The notes under the pieces: generated by a model
Told to the model about the DNA's origin: nothing
The model's input: only the letters and a program-made list of their open reading frames with translations
The model's database searches: none
Program-made: the position numbers and the translations under genes
Source: an uncultured Planctomycetaceae bacterium
GTDB lineage: Bacteria > Planctomycetota > Planctomycetia > Planctomycetales > Planctomycetaceae
Assembly (NCBI GenBank): GCA_903861195.1
Contig: CAIOTJ010000353.1
Span: 1 to 38,535, forward strand
DNA length: 38,535 nt
Direction: 5' to 3'
Shown: positions 1-8,092 of the stretch, piece by piece
Layout: the number at the start of each line of letters is the position of its first letter
Numbering within the stretch: the first letter of the stretch is position 1

Positions 1-68
1 CGGTACGTGGCTACCCCGGGTGACGGGCCCCAAGCAGGACTCAATCCTGTAGGGATTGCATATGCCGG
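1..68 (-). repeat. Left arm of an imperfect inverted repeat, cut by the window edge
   Basis: Read on the reverse strand, this segment aligns almost base for base with 181-248: both contain a CATATGCA block, then a short hairpin (CAATCC-CTACA-GGATTG here), then a G-rich stretch and the block ACCCGGGGTAGCCA. The hairpin is a perfect 6-bp stem. About 110 bases separate the two arms. This is seen directly; whether the unit is a dispersed genomic repeat, a mini transposon or part of an RNA is inference. The left side is cut by the window start, so the full extent is unknown. Confidence 0.6.
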
Positions 69-180
69 GGCGGGATGATTGCACGGGGGGGCGGATTGCG
101 TAGGGCCCGAAGCGGGGGCCGCGAGACTTGGTGAGGACACGACGGGGATCGTTTTCACGAGCCGAGTCGAAACCAGATCC

Positions 181-263
181 CCATATGCATTCCCTTCAGG
201 AATGAAGCGCCGTTTGGGGGGCGCGGACCCGGGGTAGCCAGCGCTCCGCTTGGCAACCCCGGG
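181..263 (+). repeat. Right arm of the inverted repeat, with two hairpins
   Basis: This arm begins with CATATGCA and holds the hairpin CATTCC-CTTCA-GGAATG at 188-204. A second, longer hairpin follows at 228-263: its arms (228-243 and 247-263) pair almost completely around a 3-nt loop and carry the CCCGGGGT / ACCCCGGG blocks. Compared with the left arm, the small stem has swapped an A-T pair for a T-A pair, so pairing is kept while the sequence changes. No protein reading is convincing here. Confidence 0.6.
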
Positions 264-270
264 CTAGGGT

Positions 271-290
271 TTGCATTCCCTTCACGAATG
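271..290 (+). repeat. Third, degenerate copy of the small hairpin
   Basis: The sequence TGCATTCCCTTCACGAATG at 272-290 differs from 186-204 at one base, which breaks one pair of the CATTCC/GGAATG stem. It lies in direct orientation just after the large hairpin, as if the repeat unit had started a second time and decayed. Confidence 0.5.
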
Positions 291-755
291 GTTCGGCCGG
301 GTGGTTGGAGGGCGCGGGAGGGTCGTGGATCATGGGGGCGGTTGGGGAATTCGTCATCGAGCCCACATCGGAAGCGATCTCCGTGCCGACATCACACACC
401 TCCGGATGTGTGGCGTTGGTTTTACCATTCGCCATCGATAACCATCCCCTGTGTGTTGCGGTGGCAGAGCACGACACCCCCCGGCGATTTCTCCCTCAAC
501 TTCGGCCCTCTCCCGCGGTCACCCGGGTTCTGTTTTTCGTGAATCGTCGCGTGGGAGAGGGGGCGACGTGCTGTGAGGGCCCCGGACCGCCGTCGTTGTT
601 TCGCACACCTCGTTTCCGTTGCGCTCGTTTCCGTTACGTTGGAACACGGGTTAAACTGAATCACACATTGGTGGGAGCCGTGGGCCGGGGGCATGTTGCC
701 GGGGCTGCGGGGTTCCCCAGCATTCTGGCCCCAGCATTCTGGATTGAGCAACGAG
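291..755. other. Non-coding stretch upstream of the ASCH gene
   Basis: No reading frame here resembles a protein; the open frames on both strands are composition-driven and overlap one another. No tRNA, terminator or clear promoter was recognised. The only structure seen is the short tandem duplication just before the next gene. Confidence 0.5.
715..742 (+). repeat. Perfect 14-bp tandem duplication before the ASCH gene
   Basis: CCCCAGCATTCTGG occurs twice with no gap and no mismatch (715-728 and 729-742). It ends 13 bases before the chosen start codon of the next gene, so it lies in the presumed leader. Confidence 0.8.
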
Positions 756-1499
756 ATGTCCAAGCAGCGTTTGACGGTGTTGTCGGTCCGCCAGCCATGG
801 GCCAGCCTGCTGCTGTCGGGGGAGGACTGGTGCGAGAACCGCAGTTGGGACACCGAGTACCGGGGGCCGCTCTGGATTCATGCCTCATCGAAGATCGACA
901 CCGACGAATGCGAACGGTACGGAATCGATCCCGAGTCGCTGGTGACCGGAGCCATTCTGGGGCGGGTGAACCTGCAGGATGTCATTCCCATCGACGAGCT
1001 GCCTGAGCGGGTGCTGGAGCTGGCGCAGGAACACGACCTGAATGCCGACGTGGGGCCCGAATTTATCGTGGGTGAGTTCTGCTGGATTGTCACCAACCCG
1101 CGGGTGTTGACGCAGCCGATCGAGGTCAGGGGGAAGCTGAACCTGTGGAAGCACGAGGCCGACGAGTCTGAGTTGGCCCTGCAAGACCGGTTTGACCCGC
1201 TGATCACCCGCCGTCCGGAACCAAGCGAGCTGGGGGAAGAAGACGAAGAAGCCAGCAATCTGTTCGTGGTGGAACTCGACGATGGGACCGAACTGCAGCT
1301 CGAGTACTTCATTCCCGACGAAGACGACCGGCTGCACGTCGAGTTTCTCGACACGGGAGAAGAACGGGTGATTGTGGCCGAGGATGACCCGGCCTACACC
1401 AGCGGCTCGGAGGTGTACCAGATCGCCTGCGAACTGGCCTGGGACCAGTTTCCCCACCTGTTCGAAGGGGGCGATTCGGAAGACGGCCCGGCAGAGTAA
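756..1499 (+). CDS. ASCH-domain protein with acidic C-terminal extension
   Basis: A 247-residue soluble protein. The N-terminal ~70 residues match the ASCH (ASC-1 homology) fold: VRQPWASLLLSGEDWCENRSW is followed by YRGPLWIHAS and later by a GAILGRV strand. ASCH is a PUA-like beta-barrel thought to bind RNA or modified nucleotides; the substrate cannot be named. Residues ~150-247 form a separate, very acidic part rich in Glu and Asp (LFVVELDDGTELQLEYFIPD and onward). The ATG used here starts right at the conserved MSKQRLTVLSVRQPW segment; an ATG 63 bases upstream would add a sequence with no family resemblance. No good Shine-Dalgarno sequence is visible. It stands alone, about 220 bases before the next gene. 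Confidence 0.85.
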   Translation: MSKQRLTVLSVRQPWASLLLSGEDWCENRSWDTEYRGPLWIHASSKIDTDECERYGIDPESLVTGAILGRVNLQDVIPIDELPERVLELAQEHDLNADVGPEFIVGEFCWIVTNPRVLTQPIEVRGKLNLWKHEADESELALQDRFDPLITRRPEPSELGEEDEEASNLFVVELDDGTELQLEYFIPDEDDRLHVEFLDTGEERVIVAEDDPAYTSGSEVYQIACELAWDQFPHLFEGGDSEDGPAE

Positions 1500-1720
1500 T
1501 CGCCAGGCATCCCGCCTGCCGCAACGAAGTTCGGGGCGGGCGGGTTTCGCGGGAAAACACTGCAATTCCCACGGAGCGGCCGGGGTCAAGTTTTGATCAG
1601 GACCCGTCTGTCCAGTTTCTGCGGAACCTGTTAAACCCCTTGTCGATTCAGGGAGGCGTGGCTGTCACGAATTCCTGCCGCGTGTGTTGCACACGCCAGT
1701 TTTTGCCACGGATGGCCGAG

Positions 1721-2500
1721 ATGACGAAGCGTCGATGGTGGAGCGGGGCCCTGGTGTGGGCTGGTGTGGGAACTGCGTTGGTCGGTGTGGCAGACGTCGG
1801 TTTCAGCCGGGCCCAGCAGGCGGCGCCTCCCGCCGGGCAGCGGGGCGCGGCGGCCCCCCGGACGCTGCAGCCGGGAGAACTCGAGCTGCAATCGAGCCGG
1901 GTGTATGTCTTCGTCGGCAAGACCGGGTTGGGGCATGACCATGGCATCGAAGGACGGCTTCGCTCGGGGCAATTGAATCTCGGGGCGAAAGAAAAAGCCG
2001 GCCGGCTCGAATTCGACCTGCGGACGTTCGTGGCCGATACCGCCGCGGCCCGCCAATACGTGGGGTTGGGTGGGCAGACCGACCGCAAGACGGCCGACAA
2101 GGTGACGGCCAACATGCAGAGTGCGGCGGTGCTCGACGTGGCCCGTTTTCCCATTGCGACGTTCGATCTGGCGTCGATCGTGGCGCTCCCCCGGCAGGGA
2201 AATCAGCCGCAGCAGTACCAGCTGACGGGAGATTTCACCCTGCATGGGGTGAAACGCCAGATCCGGTTCAACGCCCAGGGAGAGCCGGTCCAGGGGTTTG
2301 TGCGGCTGCGGGGCAATTTCAGCCTTCGTCAGACCGATTTCGGCATCACCCCCTACAGCCAGGCATTAGGGGCGGTGGGTGTGGCCGACCAACTGACAAT
2401 TCATGGCGATTTGTACGTCATGGCGGGGGAGGCCGCCGAGAATACCGCACCCTCGGCCGCCGCAAAGCCGGAGGCCAGTCCGCCGGCCCGTCGGAAGTGA
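1721..2500 (+). CDS. YceI-like secreted lipid-binding protein
   Basis: A 259-residue protein with an N-terminal signal segment (MTKRRWW, then a hydrophobic stretch ending near GFSRAQQA), a Pro/Ala/Gly-rich linker and a YceI-type domain from about residue 50 to the end. Family-like elements are VGKTGLGHDHGIEGRL, the disordered-to-beta region FDLRTFVAD, KVTANMQSAAVLDVARFP, the GDFTLHGVKRQIRF strand pair and DFGITPYSQ. YceI proteins are lipocalin-like periplasmic barrels that hold polyisoprenoid or similar hydrophobic molecules. An ATG three codons upstream (1712) is equally possible. Only 30 bases separate it from the downstream methyltransferase, so co-transcription is likely and suggests a hydrophobic substrate for the cluster. 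Confidence 0.85.
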   Translation: MTKRRWWSGALVWAGVGTALVGVADVGFSRAQQAAPPAGQRGAAAPRTLQPGELELQSSRVYVFVGKTGLGHDHGIEGRLRSGQLNLGAKEKAGRLEFDLRTFVADTAAARQYVGLGGQTDRKTADKVTANMQSAAVLDVARFPIATFDLASIVALPRQGNQPQQYQLTGDFTLHGVKRQIRFNAQGEPVQGFVRLRGNFSLRQTDFGITPYSQALGAVGVADQLTIHGDLYVMAGEAAENTAPSAAAKPEASPPARRK

Positions 2501-2517
2501 TCTCTGTTTCCCCTCTC

Positions 2518-2522
2518 AGGAG
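2518..2522 (+). promoter_or_regulatory. Ribosome binding site of the soluble methyltransferase
   Basis: AGGAG lies 8 bases before the ATG at 2531. It is one of the few good Shine-Dalgarno sequences in the window and fixes the start of the following gene. Confidence 0.6.
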
Positions 2523-2530
2523 CCTCCCCC

Positions 2531-3370
2531 ATGATCTCATGCCCAACCGTCGAGAAGAGTTCGATCCGCAGCCATTATGAGCTGAGCACACTGTTTTACT
2601 GGCTGCTGTGGGGCCGCCACATTCACCATGGGTTGTGGCATGGGGACGAAACACCCGCCGTCGCCGCCCAGCAGCTGACCGACACCCTGTGCGAACTGGC
2701 CCAGATCGAGCGGGGCCAGAGCGTGCTGGATGTGGGGTGCGGCATGGGGGGCTCTTCGATTCACCTGGCCCGGCAATTGGGCTGTGCGGTGACGGGGGTG
2801 ACACTCAGCCAGGTGCAGCGGACATGGGCCAGCACCACCGCCCGGTGGCGAGGGGTGGCGGGGAGCACCCGGTTCCTGCGGCAGGATGCCGAGACCCTGC
2901 AGATTCCCGAGAGAACGTTCGATCGGGTCTGGAGCATTGAGTGCACCGAGCACCTGTTCGACAAGCCTGAGTTTTTCCGGAATGTCGCGCGGTGGTTGAA
3001 GCCGGGGGGGCGGGTGGCGATCTGCGCCTGGCTGGCCGGGGATGGACTGGAGGACGAGGACCAGGCGCAGTTGGTCTACGACGTCTGCGAGGGGTTTGTC
3101 TGTCCGTCGCTGGGAAGTTTCGACGACTACCGCGGCTGGATGGAGGAGGCGGGGCTGCAGGTCGAGACCACCCGCGACTGGACCGACCAGGTGGCCCAGA
3201 CCTGGGAGATTTGCCGTGACCGGGTTGCCCGCAGCAAGGTGCGCTGGCTGGCCCGGCTGGTCGACCAGGAGACGGTCTTGTTCCTGGACCGGTTCGACAC
3301 GATTCTCGAGGCGTACCGCACGTATGCGATGCGCTATGGCTGCCTGGTGGCGACCAAGCCCCGTTCCTGA
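2531..3370 (+). CDS. SAM-dependent methyltransferase, tocopherol/quinone-type
   Basis: A 279-residue class I methyltransferase, soluble. The SAM-binding glycine motif is VLDVGCGMGGSS (about residues 65-76), followed by VTGVTLSQVQ, the acidic-loop region DAETLQIPERTFDRVWSIEC, TEHLFDK and the post-motif KPGGRVAICAW. The N-terminal HYELSTLFYWLLWG.HIHHGLW stretch resembles the gamma-tocopherol methyltransferase and cyclopropane-synthase-like group, which act on prenylated or lipid substrates. The actual substrate is not known. It lies 30 bases after the YceI gene and 16 bases before a membrane methyltransferase, all in the same direction, so the two methyltransferases probably serve one pathway. 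Confidence 0.85.
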   Translation: MISCPTVEKSSIRSHYELSTLFYWLLWGRHIHHGLWHGDETPAVAAQQLTDTLCELAQIERGQSVLDVGCGMGGSSIHLARQLGCAVTGVTLSQVQRTWASTTARWRGVAGSTRFLRQDAETLQIPERTFDRVWSIECTEHLFDKPEFFRNVARWLKPGGRVAICAWLAGDGLEDEDQAQLVYDVCEGFVCPSLGSFDDYRGWMEEAGLQVETTRDWTDQVAQTWEICRDRVARSKVRWLARLVDQETVLFLDRFDTILEAYRTYAMRYGCLVATKPRS

Positions 3371-3386
3371 AGCCGGACGCGCGCAG

Positions 3387-4226
3387 GTGAAACACAACGA
3401 CTTCTGGCGTTGGGGGGCGGGAGTGTTGGCGGGAGTGGCCACGCACCTGCTGTTCGCCCTGACGGTCTGGCATCTGTTCTGGTTTCTGGCGGGCCAACCC
3501 CCGAACGAACCTTTGCCAGTGGACGCCCGTTACCAGGGATGGGCCTTGGCGGGGAATGCCCTGGCGGCCATCGCCTTCGCGGTACCACACAGCGTCTTGC
3601 TGCATCCCTCGACGCGGAACCGCTTGAAGGCCCGGATCAGCCCGGCGTTTTACGGGCTGTTCTTCTGCGTGGCCACCTGCGTGACGCTGCTGTTGGTGAT
3701 TGCCACCTGGCAGACCTCGCCCGTGGTGGCGGTGGAATTCACCGGTCTGCCGAGAATGCTGGTCCAAGCCGGGTTTTACGGGTCCTGGCTCTCTTTGTTC
3801 TACTCCCTGCACCTGGGGGGTCTGGGCTGGCAGACGGGGTTCACCCCCTGGTGGGCCTGGGTGCGGAACGCCCCCGCTCCCCGGCGGGACTTCGAAGTCC
3901 GCAGCCTGTACCGCTGGCTGCGGCACCCCATCTACCTCAGTTTTTTGGGACTGATCTGGTTCAATCCCCGATTCACCCTCGACCGGGTGGTCTTGTTGGG
4001 GGTCTGGACGGTCTACATCTTCGTGGGAAGTTGGCTGAAGGACCGGCGGCTGGTGCGCTCCATTGGCGATCCGTACCGGTCCTACATGCGCGAGGTGCCC
4101 GGGTATCCCCTGATGCTTGCCGGTCCCCTGGCTCGGGTTCCCGCCCCGTCCCGCGAACCCTCCACAGATCAACTCCCCTTCCCAGCCCCGTCCGATTGTG
4201 CGACTGTTCGCCCCCGGGCGGCCTGA
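3387..4226 (+). CDS. Integral-membrane methyltransferase, NnrU/ICMT/MddA-like
   Basis: A 279-residue polytopic membrane protein beginning at GTG, 16 bases after the upstream stop. Hydrophobic segments lie around residues 8-30, 50-68, 83-105 and 120-145, with two more near the C terminus. Signature elements of the isoprenylcysteine/phospholipid methyltransferase superfamily are present: PHSVLLHPSTRNRL, then LYRWLRHPIYLSFLG, then KDRRLVRSIGDPYRSYMREV. The RHPIYL and GDPYRSY blocks are where SAM binds in this fold. The nearest described relatives by layout are NnrU-like proteins and the methanethiol methyltransferase MddA, but the identity is too loose to assign that reaction. A lipid or isoprenoid substrate is inferred from the neighbours. 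The GTG start lacks a strong Shine-Dalgarno sequence. Confidence 0.75.
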   Translation: MKHNDFWRWGAGVLAGVATHLLFALTVWHLFWFLAGQPPNEPLPVDARYQGWALAGNALAAIAFAVPHSVLLHPSTRNRLKARISPAFYGLFFCVATCVTLLLVIATWQTSPVVAVEFTGLPRMLVQAGFYGSWLSLFYSLHLGGLGWQTGFTPWWAWVRNAPAPRRDFEVRSLYRWLRHPIYLSFLGLIWFNPRFTLDRVVLLGVWTVYIFVGSWLKDRRLVRSIGDPYRSYMREVPGYPLMLAGPLARVPAPSREPSTDQLPFPAPSDCATVRPRAA

Positions 4227-4269
4227 CAACGTCACGACGATCCCAGCCATCCCTCCCCCCCCCGTGTGC

Positions 4270-6678
4270 ATGGACGCCCAGACGCTCTCTCCCATTCATC
4301 GCCGACGGTTTCGCCTGCTGCTGATCTACGGGCTGCTGTCGCTCCCCTGGGTGATCTGGGGAGCCCGCGAGACGCTGAAGGTGAATGCGAATTCGCCCCT
4401 CGACTGGGTGACCGAAGCCTTCCCCGCCCGTCGGCGATTCGACGAGTTCCGCCGGATGTTTGGCTCGGCCGACGTGGTGGTCATCGGTTGGGAGGAGGGG
4501 ACGATCGATGATCCCCGCCTGCCCCGGCTGGTGCAGCTCTTGCGGGACTCGCCCACCTTTCGCTTGCCTGATGGGTCATCGGTGTTCGAACAGGTGATCA
4601 GCGGCACCGAGGTCTACGAGACGCTGCTGGGGCCGCCGATCGATGTGAGTGAAGAGGAGGGAGCCCAACGGCTGCGCGGCAGTCTGCTGGGGGCCGATGG
4701 CGTCAGCACCTGTGTGGTGGTGACGCTGGCCGAGCGGGCGCTGCCCGACCGCGCCCGGCTGATTCGCCTCATCCGCAAGGCCGCTTTGAAGCATTGCGAG
4801 ATTCCCGACGCCGACCTGCATCTGGCCGGCCCGGTGCTGGATGGGCTCGAGGTCGACCGGGCGAGCCAGGCTTCACTGGACCGCTTCGCCCTCCCCTCGG
4901 CTTTGGCGGTGCTGTTCACCTGCCTGCTGTTTTTGCGGTCGCAGCGGGCGGCGTGGCTGGTGTTTCTGCTCTCGCTGTTCTGTGAAGGGGCCACACTCGC
5001 GCTGGTCCATTTCTGCGGCGATTCGCTGAGTGCCCTGCTGATTGTGCTGCCGCCGCTGATTCAGACCGCGGCCGTCTCGGGGGGCATTCACCTGGTCAAC
5101 TACTACTTCGATTTCCACGAGACGGGAGAGTCGGATCCGTTTGGCAAGGCGTTGCGGACGGCCTGGCTGCCATGCGCCCTCTCGGCCGGGACGACGGCGA
5201 TTGGCCTGGCGTCGCTGATGGTGAGCGATCTGTCGCCGATCCGGGCGTTTGGAGCGTATGGCGGGGCCGGGATGGTGTTGACGACGGCCCTGCTGCTGAC
5301 GGCGATTCCCGGGGCCTTCCTGCTGTGGCCCCGGGCCCTGCTGGGAGGAGCGAGCGAGAGCGGGCCACGGCTGGACACGCCGGCGAAGGGGCATGACACG
5401 CCAGTTTGGAACCTGTTGGCCGCGGGGTTGACCCGCTGGGGAACCGGTGTGGCGGCGGCCTGTGCGCTGCTGACCCTGGGCCTGGGATGGGGAGCCTGGA
5501 ACCTGCGGACTTCGGTGCGGATCGAGACTCTGTTGGGTACCGAAAACCGGCTGCTGCGCGATTACGCCTGGCTGGAAGGACATGTGGGCCCGCTGGTGCC
5601 GCTGGAGGTGGTGGTGCGGTGTGGTCCCCGCTGCCGGCTGTCGAGCCTCGAGCGGCTGACGTTGATCGACCGGCTGCATGCGGAATTGTCGCGAATGCAG
5701 GGCGTGGGGGGGACTCTGTCGGCCACGACATTCGCTCCCCGGTTCGACCGTCCGGACGGGGTGGCGACCGAGCGGTTCGAACTGCTGGCGAGCCGGCTGT
5801 TTGAAGAAAACCGGCCGAAGCTAAAGCAGGCGGGTTACCTGCACGACGGAGCGCAGGGAGAGAGCTGGCGACTGACCGCCCGGGTGAGTGCCGTCCAGCC
5901 GGTGGACTACGGACTGTTCGAACAGGCAGTGGTCGACCGACTGACCCCTCTGCTGACCGACGTCTCGGGGGAACCCCTCCCCGGGGTCAGCCTGTCGTGC
6001 ACGGGGATCATGCCGGTGGTGCAGGCGATCCAGCAGCAGTTGTTCTCGGACCTGTTTTCGAGTTTTCTCTCGGCTCTGGCGGTGATCACGCTGGTGATGA
6101 TCGTCGTGCAGGGGGGCTTGGTGGCCGGCCTGTTGTCGATGGCGTCGAACATCTTCCCGATCGCGCTGGTCTTCGGGTGGTTGGGGTGGAAGGGGGGGAT
6201 GGTCGACATCGGCGGGGTCTTGACCGCGAGCGTGGCCCTGGGCATCGCGATCGACAATACACTGCACCTGCTGACGTTCTTCCGGCGTGAGGTCGATGGG
6301 GGGCGGCCCGCTGGTGAGGCGTTGCGGCGGGCCTATCAGCACTGCGGCAACGCGATGCTGCAGAGCACGCTGGTCTGCCTGGCGGGGACCTCGGTGTTCG
6401 CGCTCGCCGACTTCGTCCCCACGCAGCGGTTCGCCCTGCTGATGGCGGCGCTGCTGTTGCTGGCCGTGATCGGAGACCTGGTGTTCCTGCCGGCGATCCT
6501 GATGAGCCCGTTGGGACGGTTCTTCCATCATGCCGACGATCGCACGGCGCCAGCCGCACCCGAGGCACTGGAGGCAGCGGGGAAACAGTACCGGTTCTCT
6601 CCGCCGCGCGGCCCCCTGCCGGCACCGGCGCGAGAGACGGCACCGCCGGTTGTCACCGCGCCCGTGGAGTCGACCTGA
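4270..6678 (+). CDS. MMPL/RND-family exporter (HpnN-like)
   Basis: An 802-residue transporter with the RND layout: TM1 (residues ~15-32), a periplasmic domain, five membrane helices (~200-400), then the same pattern again. The second half contains GIAIDNTLHLLTFF, the conserved Asp/His helix of MMPL proteins, and MASNIFPIALVFGWLG. Members such as HpnN and MmpL move hydrophobic lipids from the inner membrane outward, powered by protons. The start chosen is the ATG before DAQTLSPIHRRRFRLL; the usual short cytoplasmic lead then precedes TM1. A GTG two codons upstream is possible, and no Shine-Dalgarno sequence is visible. It ends a four-gene run, 43 bases after the membrane methyltransferase, and faces a convergent gene 52 bases on. 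Confidence 0.85.
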   Translation: MDAQTLSPIHRRRFRLLLIYGLLSLPWVIWGARETLKVNANSPLDWVTEAFPARRRFDEFRRMFGSADVVVIGWEEGTIDDPRLPRLVQLLRDSPTFRLPDGSSVFEQVISGTEVYETLLGPPIDVSEEEGAQRLRGSLLGADGVSTCVVVTLAERALPDRARLIRLIRKAALKHCEIPDADLHLAGPVLDGLEVDRASQASLDRFALPSALAVLFTCLLFLRSQRAAWLVFLLSLFCEGATLALVHFCGDSLSALLIVLPPLIQTAAVSGGIHLVNYYFDFHETGESDPFGKALRTAWLPCALSAGTTAIGLASLMVSDLSPIRAFGAYGGAGMVLTTALLLTAIPGAFLLWPRALLGGASESGPRLDTPAKGHDTPVWNLLAAGLTRWGTGVAAACALLTLGLGWGAWNLRTSVRIETLLGTENRLLRDYAWLEGHVGPLVPLEVVVRCGPRCRLSSLERLTLIDRLHAELSRMQGVGGTLSATTFAPRFDRPDGVATERFELLASRLFEENRPKLKQAGYLHDGAQGESWRLTARVSAVQPVDYGLFEQAVVDRLTPLLTDVSGEPLPGVSLSCTGIMPVVQAIQQQLFSDLFSSFLSALAVITLVMIVVQGGLVAGLLSMASNIFPIALVFGWLGWKGGMVDIGGVLTASVALGIAIDNTLHLLTFFRREVDGGRPAGEALRRAYQHCGNAMLQSTLVCLAGTSVFALADFVPTQRFALLMAALLLLAVIGDLVFLPAILMSPLGRFFHHADDRTAPAAPEALEAAGKQYRFSPPRGPLPAPARETAPPVVTAPVEST

Positions 6679-6730
6679 GTCCTTGGGAGGAGGCCGGCCA
6701 TTCCAGCAACCAGCCCCCTGCGGACTGGGT

Positions 6731-7840
6731 TCAGCCCCGCAAGGCCACAAGGGGATGCCGATCGCGCAGGCCGAGGGGGAGGGCGACCGGTTTTCCCTGC
6801 CGTTGTGACTCGAACACGCCCAGAATCATCTCGACTGTTTGTCGGCCTTCGTGGACATTGCAGAGCGGTTCGCGGTGTTCGCGTATGGCGGCCAGCAGAT
6901 CGCGCACGGCGATGACGTTCCCCTGGGCGTTTCCACCGGGGAGGGTTTCCGGGCGGTCGAGCCCCTGGCTGGTGATCTGTTTCCAGGTCGATTTCCCGCG
7001 ATTGGGGGCCCAACCGGGGTCGGCCAGAAAGCTCACCTGGGGGAGGTAGCCCGAGGGGTAGTCGATCACCCCCTTCGAGCCGAAGATCTGGAGGGCGAAC
7101 CGAGACGGGTTGCCCGCCTGGCCGCGCCGCGAGGCGAAGTACCCCTGCACCTGCCCGGGGAAGGTGTATTGCGCCTGGACATGGTCTCCCGCGAGGGGGC
7201 CGAGCCCTTCGCGCCCCTCGACCACATCGGCGGCGGTGATGGGCCGCCCCGCCTGGGTGACGGTGGCCGAGCACGACTGCGCCGCACCCGCGAAGGCGGT
7301 CATGAGGTTGAGCATGTGGCTTCCCAGAACCCACAGGTCTTCGGCACCGCCGCGGGCGTCTTCCTTGCCCCGCGCGCGAATTTCGAGCACGGTTCCCAAC
7401 AGCCCGTCGGAAATCAGTTTCTGGACGACCGGGATGATTGGGCAGTAGCGGGTCTGGTGGGCGATGGCGAGGCGGGTGTGGGTCGCCTCGCAGGCGCGGA
7501 CCAGTTCGTCGGCCTCGGCCAGAGTCCGGCAGAAGGGCTTTTCCATATAGATGTGAATGCCCCGCTCGGCACAGTGCAGCACCATCGCCTGGTGTTGGTC
7601 GATCCAGCGGGGGCCGATGGCGACGAGGGCGGGTTTCTCGCGCTCAATCATCTCGCGGAAGTCGGCATAGGCGGCGGCGGCCCCGAGGCGTTTTTGAGCC
7701 GACTCGCGTCCGGCGGGATCGGCATCGGCCACCGCCACGACCTCGGTTTCGGGAACCTCCTTCCAGACCGTGTCGAGACCATGGCCATAGTCTCCCCGTC
7801 CTGTGCTGCCAATCACCCCGACGCGGACCTTGTCTGCCAT
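6731..7840 (-). CDS. Gfo/Idh/MocA-family oxidoreductase
   Basis: A 369-residue NAD(P)-dependent dehydrogenase of sugars or cyclitols. The N-terminal Rossmann fold shows VGVIGSTGRGDYGHG, and the family's nicotinamide-site motif appears as MEKPFCRTLAEA. The C-terminal alpha/beta domain carries a QYTFPGQVQGYFASR sheet strand and GSKGVIDYPSGY. It lacks the Tat signal that many planctomycete members have, so it should be cytoplasmic. The ATG is preceded by AAGAGG at a suitable distance. The open frame extends far upstream only because of base composition and should not be used as a longer start. It is divergent from the ABC transporter lipoprotein, with a 252-base shared promoter region. The substrate is unknown. 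Confidence 0.88.
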   Translation of the reverse strand: MADKVRVGVIGSTGRGDYGHGLDTVWKEVPETEVVAVADADPAGRESAQKRLGAAAAYADFREMIEREKPALVAIGPRWIDQHQAMVLHCAERGIHIYMEKPFCRTLAEADELVRACEATHTRLAIAHQTRYCPIIPVVQKLISDGLLGTVLEIRARGKEDARGGAEDLWVLGSHMLNLMTAFAGAAQSCSATVTQAGRPITAADVVEGREGLGPLAGDHVQAQYTFPGQVQGYFASRRGQAGNPSRFALQIFGSKGVIDYPSGYLPQVSFLADPGWAPNRGKSTWKQITSQGLDRPETLPGGNAQGNVIAVRDLLAAIREHREPLCNVHEGRQTVEMILGVFESQRQGKPVALPLGLRDRHPLVALRG

Positions 7841-8092
7841 GGTGGACCTCTTGGTGAAGGGTTGGTTGACCGCCGGTGTCTCGTGCGGGAGGGGCAGCAG
7901 AAGATTTGCCCTGGGACCTGCGGACCGAGTTGCGGCGGAATCTGGGGCATGATCGGTTGGCTGGGGGCAAAAGTCCACAGCGGCCCGCCGCTTGCCCGGA
8001 CCTGCCGCGTTTGCCATGATTCGTCGAGAGAACAGGGTACTGGGGAGGATTGGTCCCCGGGCCCGGGTGTTTGGTTCCCAAGGTGCAACCCG

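Noticed and set aside
2805-4295. Long open frame of 496 codons on the reverse strand opposite the two methyltransferase genes
   Set aside because: It is antisense to two genes with clear family motifs and has a Pro/Arg/Gly-rich composition typical of GC-driven shadows.
6839-8092. Upstream extension of the binding-protein frame through the Gfo/Idh/MocA gene
   Set aside because: The extension is antisense to a recognised oxidoreductase, and the lipobox at residue 23 fixes the true start at 8093.
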